Under the pieces are notes generated by a model, which was given only the letters and a program-made list of their open reading frames with translations, had not been told where the DNA came from and did not search any database. The translations under genes were made by a program, and so were the position numbers. From NCBI RefSeq assembly GCF_000359125.1, contig NZ_CAAF010000082.1, positions 431,361 to 495,360 on the forward strand: a stretch of DNA of 64,000 bases, written 5' to 3'. Of the stretch, positions 26,355 through 34,009 are shown one piece after another (the first letter of the stretch is position 1; each line of letters opens with the position of its first letter). This DNA comes from Mesorhizobium sp. STM 4661. GTDB taxonomy: Bacteria; Pseudomonadota; Alphaproteobacteria; Rhizobiales; Rhizobiaceae.

Positions 26355-28604
26355 TCACCCCCCGGTGAGGATGTCGAGGATCGAGGTCTGCCGCTTCTTG
26401 ACCGGACCGCCGACATTGCCGGGGGGCACCGGGTGCTTGATCGGTCCCGTGGCGCCGTCATTGCCCGGCATGCCGAAACCGCCGGCATCGACCGTTTCCG
26501 CGGGACGCGCAGCGCGCGCCGGTGCAGGCGCCTGGGCAGCCGGAGCCGGCTGGCCAACCGAAGCGGGCGGCGCCGGTTGCGCTGTGTTGGACGGAATCTC
26601 ATCCTGCACGATCGTATCCGCCGGCGTCGATTTCCATGTTCCAGGCAGCGGCCTGACCGGCACGCCTTCATGTGCTGCGACCATGAACTCGTGCCAGGCC
26701 TGCGCCGGCAGCGCGCCGCCGGTGACCTTCTTCATCGGACTGCCGTCATCATTGCCGAACCAGACGCCGGTGGTGAGGTTGGCGGTGTAGCCGACGAACC
26801 AGGCGTCGCGCGAATTCTGGCTGGTTCCGGTCTTGCCGGCGGACGGCCAGGCGAAAGCCGCCTTCCTGGCCGTGCCGACCTCGACCGTCCCTGTCATCAT
26901 CGAGTTCATCATGCCGACGATATCGGGCTTGACGACACGCGGCGCGCTGCCGCCATTGTTGTCGTAGAGCACCTTGCCATCGGTTGTCGTCACGCGGCGG
27001 ATGAAATGGACGTCCGGCCGATAGCCGCCATTGGCGAAGGGGACATAGGCCGATGTCAGTTCCAGCGGCGTCACTTCCGAGGTGCCGAGCGCGATCGACG
27101 TGTTGGCCGTCAAGTCGGACTGGATGCCCATGCGATGCGCCGCCTCGACCACCGCGTCGGGTCCGACTTCCATGGTCAATTGGGCGGCCACCGAGTTCAG
27201 CGATTTCGCCAGCGCGGTGGCCAGCGTCACCTTGCCGAAATATTTGCCGCCGTAATTGTCCGGCGTCCATCTGCCGATCTTGATCGGCGCGTCGTTGCGC
27301 ACGCTGTCGGGGTTCCGGCCGGCTTCCAGCGCCGCCATGTAGACGAAGGGCTTGAACGCCGAACCTGGCTGGCGGCGCGCCTCCGAGGCGCGGTCGAACT
27401 GGCTGGTCGAATAGTCGTAGCCGCCGACCATGGCGCGCACCGCGCCGGAATTGTCGATCGACACCAGTGCGCCCTGGCTGACATTGAGCTTCTTGCCGCT
27501 CTCGTCGATCAGCCTGCGGATCGATTGTTCGGCGAGCTTCTGCAAATTCAGATCGACGGTGGTGTCGACGACGATGTCGCCGCGCACGTTGCCGATCAGG
27601 TCGGGCAGTTCTTCCATGATGGTGTCGGCGACATAGTTTTCCGAGCCGGTCCAGTAGGATGGCGAGCGCGTCGCCGGCGCGCTCATCGCGCTGGTCAGCT
27701 CCTTGGCGCTGATCTTGCCTTCGTCGCGCATGGCGGCGAGCACGAGCTGCGAGCGCTCCTCGGCCGCCTTCGGGTCGCGCGCCGGAGACAGCCGCGACGG
27801 CGCCTTCAAAAGCCCGGCCAGGAGTGCGGCCTCCGACAGCGTGACATCGCGCGCGCTCTTGCCAAAATAGCGGCGCGAGGCCGCCTCGACGCCATAGGCG
27901 CCGGAACCGAAATAGACCCGGTTGAGGTACATTTCGAGGATCTGGTCCTTGGTATGCTTGTGCTCTAGCCACAGCGCCAGCAGCACTTCCTGTACCTTGC
28001 GTTCCAGCGTGCGGTCGGGCGTCAGGAACAGGTTCTTGGCCAATTGCTGGGTCAGCGTCGAGCCGCCCTGCGAGAAACGCCCACCGACAACGTTGGTGAC
28101 CATGGCTCTGGAAAGACCGATCGGGTCGATGCCGAAATGCGAGTAGAAGCGGCGATCCTCGATGGCGATGACGGCCGCGGGAATATAGGGCGACATTTCA
28201 TGCAGGCCGACGGCTTCGCCGCCGCTCATGCCGCGATTGGCAAGCAATTGCCCGTCGACGGAGACGATCTTGATGTTGGGTGCGCGATCGGGGATGGCCC
28301 AGGTGGTGGCCGCCGGCATTTTCGCGCCGTAGTAGACGACGATGCCGGCAGCGGCGATACCGCCCCATATGGCCAGCACGAAGCACCAGTAGACCATGCG
28401 GCCAAGCACGCCGAACAGGCCGCGCCGGCTTTTGCCGCGCCCGCGACGTGACGATTTCGCCTTGGCCGATTTGCCTTTTGCGGCGCTCTTGCGGTTGCCC
28501 GGCACGACGCGGTCCTCCTCGCTCACCGAAAAACCGGCCGATGATTTCGCCCCCGGCGCTCCCTCGAAGCTGGGTTCGATGCGGCTGTCTTTGCGGTTCG
28601 CCAT
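26355..28604 (-). CDS. Penicillin-binding protein 1A (bifunctional transglycosylase/transpeptidase)
   Basis: A 749-residue class A PBP that polymerises and crosslinks peptidoglycan in the periplasm. A basic cytoplasmic N-terminus leads to one membrane anchor (about 70-92). The glycosyltransferase-51 domain has catalytic Glu149 in AVIAIEDRRFYSHFG and GGSTLTQQLAKNLFL at 180-194. The transpeptidase domain has Ser415-x-x-Lys418 (PGSAFKPF), Ser468-Leu-Asn470 and Lys591-Thr-Gly. The last 90 residues are Pro/Ala-rich and probably disordered. A dispersed palindrome sits on each side of the gene. Confidence 0.94.
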   Translation of the reverse strand: MANRKDSRIEPSFEGAPGAKSSAGFSVSEEDRVVPGNRKSAAKGKSAKAKSSRRGRGKSRRGLFGVLGRMVYWCFVLAIWGGIAAAGIVVYYGAKMPAATTWAIPDRAPNIKIVSVDGQLLANRGMSGGEAVGLHEMSPYIPAAVIAIEDRRFYSHFGIDPIGLSRAMVTNVVGGRFSQGGSTLTQQLAKNLFLTPDRTLERKVQEVLLALWLEHKHTKDQILEMYLNRVYFGSGAYGVEAASRRYFGKSARDVTLSEAALLAGLLKAPSRLSPARDPKAAEERSQLVLAAMRDEGKISAKELTSAMSAPATRSPSYWTGSENYVADTIMEELPDLIGNVRGDIVVDTTVDLNLQKLAEQSIRRLIDESGKKLNVSQGALVSIDNSGAVRAMVGGYDYSTSQFDRASEARRQPGSAFKPFVYMAALEAGRNPDSVRNDAPIKIGRWTPDNYGGKYFGKVTLATALAKSLNSVAAQLTMEVGPDAVVEAAHRMGIQSDLTANTSIALGTSEVTPLELTSAYVPFANGGYRPDVHFIRRVTTTDGKVLYDNNGGSAPRVVKPDIVGMMNSMMTGTVEVGTARKAAFAWPSAGKTGTSQNSRDAWFVGYTANLTTGVWFGNDDGSPMKKVTGGALPAQAWHEFMVAAHEGVPVRPLPGTWKSTPADTIVQDEIPSNTAQPAPPASVGQPAPAAQAPAPARAARPAETVDAGGFGMPGNDGATGPIKHPVPPGNVGGPVKKRQTSILDILTGG

Positions 28605-28643
28605 GCGCTGTGCTGTCTGTCCCGATGCGACGCTTCAAAGTCT

Positions 28644-28685
28644 TAGAGCGTACTTTGTGCATCCGAATGGGCGCACGTCGCTCCA
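28644..28685. repeat. Dispersed palindromic element, GAGCG family, copy C (half element)
   Basis: Only the first palindrome is present: ttagagcgtactttgtgc facing gggcgcacgtcgctcca. It lies about 40 bases upstream of the PBP1A start codon. It matches the half element at 31184-31220 almost base for base. Confidence 0.8.
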
Positions 28686-28994
28686 TGGCGCTCGGGGTGA
28701 AGACTAGATGCGGCGGTTTAAAGGCGCGTTAAGCGGGAAGAATTCAAAGCAATTGATAATCAAATGGTTGGTGAAGGCTCATTGCCGCTTCGCTCGCGGC
28801 GATCGCCCTGGCAGTCGCCAACGGTCGCGAACTCATCTGGCACGCGAACGAACTATCGTCGGCAGCCGCAAGATATCCTCCTTATCAGAGCGCGATTGAC
28901 CAAGGCAGCGACCGGCCTCGCGTTCGATCGCGCTCCAAATCATTTGAATTTGCCCATGATCCTATTACCAAGTCATGACCTGGTGGATCACGCG
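28686..28994. other. Intergenic region with no recognised gene
   Basis: About 310 bases between the PBP1A upstream repeat and the end of a small gene. Short open frames exist, but none has a convincing ribosome-binding site or family-like sequence. No tRNA, hairpin terminator or operator stands out. Confidence 0.5.
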
Positions 28995-29384
28995 TCAGCC
29001 GATAGCGGCACGAACCGAAAGCGCTGCCCTGGACGACTGCATCGTCTCGCCGACATGGCAATAGCAGACGATTTCGTGCAGTTGATTGTCGGTCAATTCG
29101 AAGAAGCGCTTGGCTTCGCCATAGCTGTCGTCTTTCAGACCCTCATCGCGCAAGATGGGATCCGCCAAGGCCACCGATATTGGCGAACCATCGCCACGCA
29201 TCACGTCGCGCTCGGGCGGCGCCCGGTATTCGGTGCCGGCGAGTGCAGTAAGAAGCCGGCTGGGCTCCCGCTCGAGAAGTTCCGACCAACGCACGAGACG
29301 CTGGGTTCGGTTCATTGCAGTTTGTGCTGGGTCTTTGCGAACCTCAGCCACTGTATGCAGTTGGTCCAGTGTTTGGTGCCTCAT
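28995..29384 (-). CDS. Conserved-looking hypothetical protein (129 aa)
   Basis: A soluble protein starting MRHQTLDQLHTV, with RLVRWSELLEREPSRLL in the middle, and ALADPILRDEGLKDDSYGEA and FFELTDNQLHEIVCYCHVG towards the end. AGGAGG lies six bases before the ATG at 29384; an in-frame start 11 codons upstream is less well placed. The Cys-Tyr-Cys near the C-terminus is the only notable motif. I do not recognise the family. The 140 bases upstream of it hold nothing I can identify. Confidence 0.7.
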   Translation of the reverse strand: MRHQTLDQLHTVAEVRKDPAQTAMNRTQRLVRWSELLEREPSRLLTALAGTEYRAPPERDVMRGDGSPISVALADPILRDEGLKDDSYGEAKRFFELTDNQLHEIVCYCHVGETMQSSRAALSVRAAIG

Positions 29385-29557
29385 GGCAACCTCCTGAAGT
29401 AGGTGGGTTGACCCCAAACGCCCTTTGCCAGGATGATACCGCGAAAGTGCCGATCCGTCACTCAGATTCCATATCCGGATTGGCTTCTCTTTCCAGGCGC
29501 ATCGAAGGACGGAGCAGGCTCCGTCGGCAATAGTGTCAACCAGATCAATGACTTAAT

Positions 29558-30592
29558 TTAGCCGACCTCAAACTTCCGAAGTGGCTCACCTGCTATCGAG
29601 GCGAGCGAAAAGAACGCGAGTGTCTGCTCTTCGCAGGTTATCGCCACAACGCTGTTCGACCGATCGATGTCGAGGCCCTTCGGCCCCCCTTCCTCGACAC
29701 TGGCCCTGCCCCTTGCGAAGGTTTCATCGTCAAGAACGGCGATGGAGCGGGAGGGCATGCGGCAGCCGCTCCAGCCAGCATTGCCATCGTAGACGTGCAG
29801 CATCGGACTGCCTGCATCGGCCACCAGGATCTGCCGGTCATCGCCGGTGAAGCGCAGGCCATGCGGATAGTTGGCGTTCCGCAGGATCCCAGCGGGTTCG
29901 GTGTCCGGTCCAAGCGACGCGGACATGTTGTAGATTTTCACATCCCTGGTGCCGTGGCTGCTGACGGCGACCCATTGGCCATCGTGACTGAGCGCAATGC
30001 CGTCGGGTGTATCCAGACCATGCTTGAGAAGCAGCTGGTTCTTGCTGGCGCGGTATCCCCACCACCGATTGACGACGTGCCGGGTCACCCGGTTTCTGTA
30101 GTTGTTGCAGACGAGAAGGCTAAGCCGGCCCCACGACTCGTGCCGAACGGCCACCGAGCCAGGCGTTTTCAGCTTGCAGAACAGCCCGCCCTTGATCTGG
30201 CGCACCGGTGCGATTTCGCACTGGCGGCCGGCCGGATCTCCCGAGGGCAAGGCGAATATCGCGATCAGCCCATCGCGATTGGCGATCACCAGGGTTCGGT
30301 CGTCGATGAAATCGAGGCCGTGCACCTCGCCGATACTTGCCGACGCCAATTCCATGAAATCATGAGCGGTGACCTGCGGGCCACCCGGCGTCGATTCGAC
30401 GTCGATCCGCAGGACCAGGCAGCGTTTTCGTGCAAACCCGGCAATTGCCAGCAATCGATTGTCCGGCGAAAAGCGCAGATCTTCCGTGCGTCCGACCGCT
30501 GCAAGCGCGGCATGCACAGCTTTGCTGGCTTTGAAGTCGATCCGAGGTGTCACCTGAGAGTCGGACCCGAAGAGTGATGGAAGGTGGGTCAT
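29558..30592 (-). CDS. Beta-propeller-like protein of unknown function
   Basis: A 344-residue protein with repeated WD/NHL-like blades, for example LRFSPDNRLLAIAGFA, GIALSHDGQWVAVSSHG, LRFTGDDRQILVADAG and GLDIDRSNSVVAITCEE, spaced about 45-50 residues apart. There is no signal peptide, so it is probably cytoplasmic. No catalytic motif is visible. The ATG at 30592 with AAGG upstream is preferred over a GTG two codons earlier. A set of small membrane and stress genes lies behind it on the same strand. Confidence 0.7.
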   Translation of the reverse strand: MTHLPSLFGSDSQVTPRIDFKASKAVHAALAAVGRTEDLRFSPDNRLLAIAGFARKRCLVLRIDVESTPGGPQVTAHDFMELASASIGEVHGLDFIDDRTLVIANRDGLIAIFALPSGDPAGRQCEIAPVRQIKGGLFCKLKTPGSVAVRHESWGRLSLLVCNNYRNRVTRHVVNRWWGYRASKNQLLLKHGLDTPDGIALSHDGQWVAVSSHGTRDVKIYNMSASLGPDTEPAGILRNANYPHGLRFTGDDRQILVADAGSPMLHVYDGNAGWSGCRMPSRSIAVLDDETFARGRASVEEGGPKGLDIDRSNSVVAITCEEQTLAFFSLASIAGEPLRKFEVG

Positions 30593-30622
30593 CCGCACCT
30601 TGGCGCACCTGACCCAAAGCGG

Positions 30623-30769
30623 TCAGTTCTGCTGGATCGAAATGCCCTTGTCGTCGATCTTGAGCTCCACACCCTTTGGCCTGGTTTGCTCGCGATAGAC
30701 ATAGATGCCGAGCGCTATGACCACGACCAGGAGCGCGCCGACGAGAAGATAGAGCGTGTTCTGTTTCAT
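30623..30769 (-). CDS. Small single-pass membrane protein (48 aa)
   Basis: A short gene easily missed: MKQNTLYLLVGALLVVVI begins a protein with one hydrophobic segment (residues 6-23), followed by YVYREQTRPKG and a short amphipathic tail ending KIDDKGISIQQN. AAGGG precedes the ATG at 30769. The N-in, single-span layout and clean codon use argue that it is real. It lies 25 bases downstream of a GlsB/YeaQ-type gene on the same strand, so the two are probably co-transcribed. Function unknown. Confidence 0.72.
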   Translation of the reverse strand: MKQNTLYLLVGALLVVVIALGIYVYREQTRPKGVELKIDDKGISIQQN

Positions 30770-30794
30770 GGCGCGCCCTTTTTCATATCGAGCA

Positions 30795-31049
30795 TCACGC
30801 CCGCTTCAGGACCTTGACCAGCACCAACAGAATGACGGCGCCAATCGTGGCGTTGATGATGGAGGCGATGGTGCCGCCGCCAATGGCGAAGCCCAACCTT
30901 GGGAAAAGCCAGCCGGCGATGAAGGCACCGACGATGCCGACGACGATGTTGCCGATCAACCCGAAGCCGAAGCCCGAGACGATGAGGCCTGCGAGCCAAC
31001 CGGCGATGGCGCCGATGATGATGAAGACGAGAAGGCTTTCGATACCCAT
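30795..31049 (-). CDS. GlsB/YeaQ/YmgE family stress-associated membrane protein
   Basis: An 84-residue protein with three hydrophobic segments and glycine-rich turns: GIESLLVFIIIGAIAGWLAG, then NIVVGIVGAFIAGWLFPRLG, then IINATIGAVILLVLVKVLKR. These match the transglycosylase-associated/YeaQ family, which is often stress-induced in proteobacteria. GGAGGAA lies in front of the ATG at 31049; the longer in-frame start would translate a dispersed repeat. A small membrane protein gene follows. Confidence 0.88.
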   Translation of the reverse strand: MGIESLLVFIIIGAIAGWLAGLIVSGFGFGLIGNIVVGIVGAFIAGWLFPRLGFAIGGGTIASIINATIGAVILLVLVKVLKRA

Positions 31050-31121
31050 AGAGCGTTCCTCCGAGAGAAGAGGCTGGAGCGGAAGAGCCCGAATCAGCCT
31101 CGATATCAACGGCTTCAGGCT

Positions 31122-31220
31122 ATCGCATCGGCCCGAAATTCGGAATCGATTTTCGGAAAGCACGATGCGTGGATACAAAGTGTTAGAGCGTACTTTCCAA
31201 GTGGACGCACGTCGCTCTAA
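31122..31220. repeat. Dispersed palindromic element, GAGCG family, copy D
   Basis: A first palindrome (gcatcggcccgaaattcgga against cgattttcggaaagcacgatgc, 31125-31168) is followed by the GAGCG half element (ttagagcgtactttcc against ggacgcacgtcgctctaa, 31183-31220). It is the same two-part element as copy B at 26199-26306, inverted. Confidence 0.85.
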
Positions 31221-31247
31221 AAGCGGCCGGTCCTACCAGCGGCGGCG

Positions 31248-31451
31248 TCATTCGTCGTCACTATCCTCGGCGACCGGCCGCCAGCTCGTCGGTTCGACCC
31301 TCTTCTGCGTGTCGCTGTCGATATAGGTCCACCAGCCCGCGTCGCGATACTGCGCGATGGATTCATTGATTACGCCGTTGCTGTCTTTCCATTGGACAGT
31401 AATCTTGGAGCCGTCCGTCGGGGCCGTCGATATCGGCTTGCGGTCTACCAT
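31248..31451 (-). CDS. Small conserved-looking protein (67 aa)
   Basis: A soluble acidic protein, MVDRKPISTAPTDGSKITVQ at the start, then QYRDAGWWTYIDSDTQ and a C-terminal EPTSWRPVAEDSDDE. The pattern of APxDGxxI near the start and WW..., ...SWRP near the end resembles small rhizobial proteins of unknown function that carry a beta-strand-rich fold. The start ATG gives the only sensible N-terminus. It is a single gene 54 bases downstream of the rnd start-side neighbour on the same strand. Function unknown. Confidence 0.7.
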   Translation of the reverse strand: MVDRKPISTAPTDGSKITVQWKDSNGVINESIAQYRDAGWWTYIDSDTQKRVEPTSWRPVAEDSDDE

Positions 31452-31505
31452 GTCATTCCCTCATTAGGCCGACAGAACGCGGCGAACGGCGCACCGGTTC
31501 CGCCA

Positions 31506-32126
<621 letters not shown>

Positions 32127-32204
32127 CGTCTTCTCCGGTGAGGGCGTGCTCCGTCCTCGCCGCGATCCGGTGAAAAATCAACAAAAACTTGTCTTTCCAC
32201 CACT

Positions 32205-33590
32205 TCAGCTTGTCAGCGCATCGAGAATGCGCGCCCAGGAGCGCTGTCCCTTGTGGAAGGAACTCATCTCGTATTTCTCATTGGGCGAATGGATCCGATC
32301 GTCGTCGAGGCCGAAACCGACCAGCAGGGATTCGATGCCAAGATAGGTCTGGAAATCGCCGACCACCGGGATCGAGCCGCCACCACCAATCGTCACCGCC
32401 GGCTTCGGCCATTCGTCGGACAGCGCGTCCTTGGCCTTGGCGAGGAACGGCGAGTCGTAGGAAAGCTGGATCGCCGGCGAACCGCCATGCGGATGGAATT
32501 CGACAGAACAATCGGCCGGAATCCGCTCCTTGACGAACGTCTCGAAGGCGGCGCGAATCTTTTGGGGATTCTGCTTGTGGACCAGACGGAACGACACCTT
32601 CGCCGAGGCTTCCGCGGCGATCACCGTCTTGAACCCCTTGCCGGTATAGCCGCCGGTGATGCCGTTGAACTCGGCCGTCGGCCGCGCCCAGGTGAGTTCG
32701 AGCACCGAGCGGCCCTTTTCACCCGCCGGGATCGACAGGCCGATCGGCCCGAGGAACGTCTCGGCGGTCTCGCCAAGCGTCTCCCACGATTTCAGGACCT
32801 GCGAGGGCGTTTCCTCGACGCCGTCATAGAAACCCGGAATGGTGACGTGACCGTCCTTGTCGTGGATGTCGGAGAGAACCCTGGCAAGGATGCGGATCGG
32901 ATTGGCTGCGACACCGCCATACAGGCCGGAATGCAGATCGCGGTCGGCGGCTTTCACCGTGATCTCCCCACCGACCAGTCCGCGCAGCGAAACGCAGATC
33001 GACGGCGTATCACGGTCCCACATGCTGGTGTCGCAGACCAGCGCGAAGTCGGCCTTGAGCTCGGCCGCGTTTGCCTCGAGGAATGGCTTCAGCGACGGTG
33101 AGCCGGACTCCTCCTCGCCCTCGAACAGGATGGTGATGCGGCACGGCAGGCTGCCATGCACCTGCTTCCAGGCACGGCAGGCCTCGACGAAGGTCATCAA
33201 CTGCCCCTTGTCGTCGGCCGAGCCGCGCCCGGTGATCACCTTGTGGCCGGGCTCGATCTCCTTGACAGCGGGCGCGAACGGGTCGTTTTCCCAGAGCTCG
33301 ATCGGGTCGACCGGCTGCACGTCGTAATGGCCGTAGAACAGGACATGCGGCGCGCCGGCCGGCCCCTCATGGTGCGCCACCACCATCGGATGACCTGGCG
33401 TGTCGCGCACGCTGGCCTCGAAGCCGATCAGCTTGAGCTCGGCCACCAGCCATTCCGCCGCTTTGCGACACTCCGCGGCATAGACCGGATCGGTGGAGAT
33501 CGACTTGATCGTGAGCAGGCCGAACAGGCGTTCCAGGCTCTGGTCGAGGTTCTTGTCGAGGCGGTCGAGGACGGGGGAAACTGCTGACAT
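32205..33590 (-). CDS. M20 family dipeptidase/metallopeptidase
   Basis: A 461-residue di-zinc aminoacyl peptidase of the M20 family (dipeptidase, CNDP-like). Metal and catalytic residues can be seen in YGHYDVQPVDP (His and Asp), RGSADDKGQ (bridging Asp), LFEGEEESGSPSL (catalytic Glu pair), CDTSMWD and the C-terminal HSPNEKYE. A dimerisation insert occupies about 200-330. No signal peptide, so it is cytoplasmic, probably for peptide nitrogen use. It is transcribed away from the probable small RNA and polA. Confidence 0.92.
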   Translation of the reverse strand: MSAVSPVLDRLDKNLDQSLERLFGLLTIKSISTDPVYAAECRKAAEWLVAELKLIGFEASVRDTPGHPMVVAHHEGPAGAPHVLFYGHYDVQPVDPIELWENDPFAPAVKEIEPGHKVITGRGSADDKGQLMTFVEACRAWKQVHGSLPCRITILFEGEEESGSPSLKPFLEANAAELKADFALVCDTSMWDRDTPSICVSLRGLVGGEITVKAADRDLHSGLYGGVAANPIRILARVLSDIHDKDGHVTIPGFYDGVEETPSQVLKSWETLGETAETFLGPIGLSIPAGEKGRSVLELTWARPTAEFNGITGGYTGKGFKTVIAAEASAKVSFRLVHKQNPQKIRAAFETFVKERIPADCSVEFHPHGGSPAIQLSYDSPFLAKAKDALSDEWPKPAVTIGGGGSIPVVGDFQTYLGIESLLVGFGLDDDRIHSPNEKYEMSSFHKGQRSWARILDALTS

Positions 33591-33669
33591 TTTTCAAGAC
33601 CTTTCGATTCAGAACCGGCACCGTAAAGGCAGGACTGGAAAACGAAAAGCCCGGGATCGTTGGAGGCGA

Positions 33670-33817
33670 AAAAATGCCGCCGTGGTGGAGGGGGAACCAC
33701 GGCGGCCTTTTACTCGAAACGATGCGGCAGCCCGGAGAGGGGGGATAGGCTGCCGCAAGTGTCCGGGATAGGCGGGGGACGGGCCTTGCTCCGGACTTCG
33801 GCGAAAACTGCCGATGC
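33670..33817 (-). ncRNA. Probable trans-acting small RNA with three C-rich-loop hairpins
   Basis: On the minus strand three consecutive hairpins are followed by a T-run. Hairpin 1: GTCCGG/CCGGAC with a loop containing gtcccccgcc (about 33760-33802). Hairpin 2: TGCGGCAGCC/GGCTGCCGCA with loop tatcccccctctccg (33723-33757). Hairpin 3: GCCGCCGTGGT/ACCACGGCGGC with loop tccccctcc (33676-33706), then six T, a classic terminator. A promoter-like CTTGAA (33846-33851) sits 17 bases from ACAAAT (33823-33828). There is no coding sequence on either strand. The C-rich loops could pair with Shine-Dalgarno sequences, as in rhizobial alpha-r14/NfeR1-type RNAs; membership is inference. Confidence 0.6.
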
Positions 33818-34009
33818 CCTTTATTTGTGTCTTCGAACGTGGCGATTCAAGGGCGTGAAAATTACACTTTTGTAACGTGCGCGTGAGCGACCCAGCCTCG
33901 GAGTGGAACCTCCATCAGGTGGCCAGTTCTGTCAGGGTGTTGCCGGAACCAGTGATCAGCACTGCCTTTGGCATGGACCGCAACGCCGGGTCGCGCTATC
34001 CCTGCCGGC

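Noticed and set aside
33676..33710. The hairpin as a simple terminator for a neighbouring protein gene
   Set aside because: Both flanking genes are transcribed away from it, so no protein-coding transcript would reach it from either side; it fits better as the 3' end of a separate RNA.
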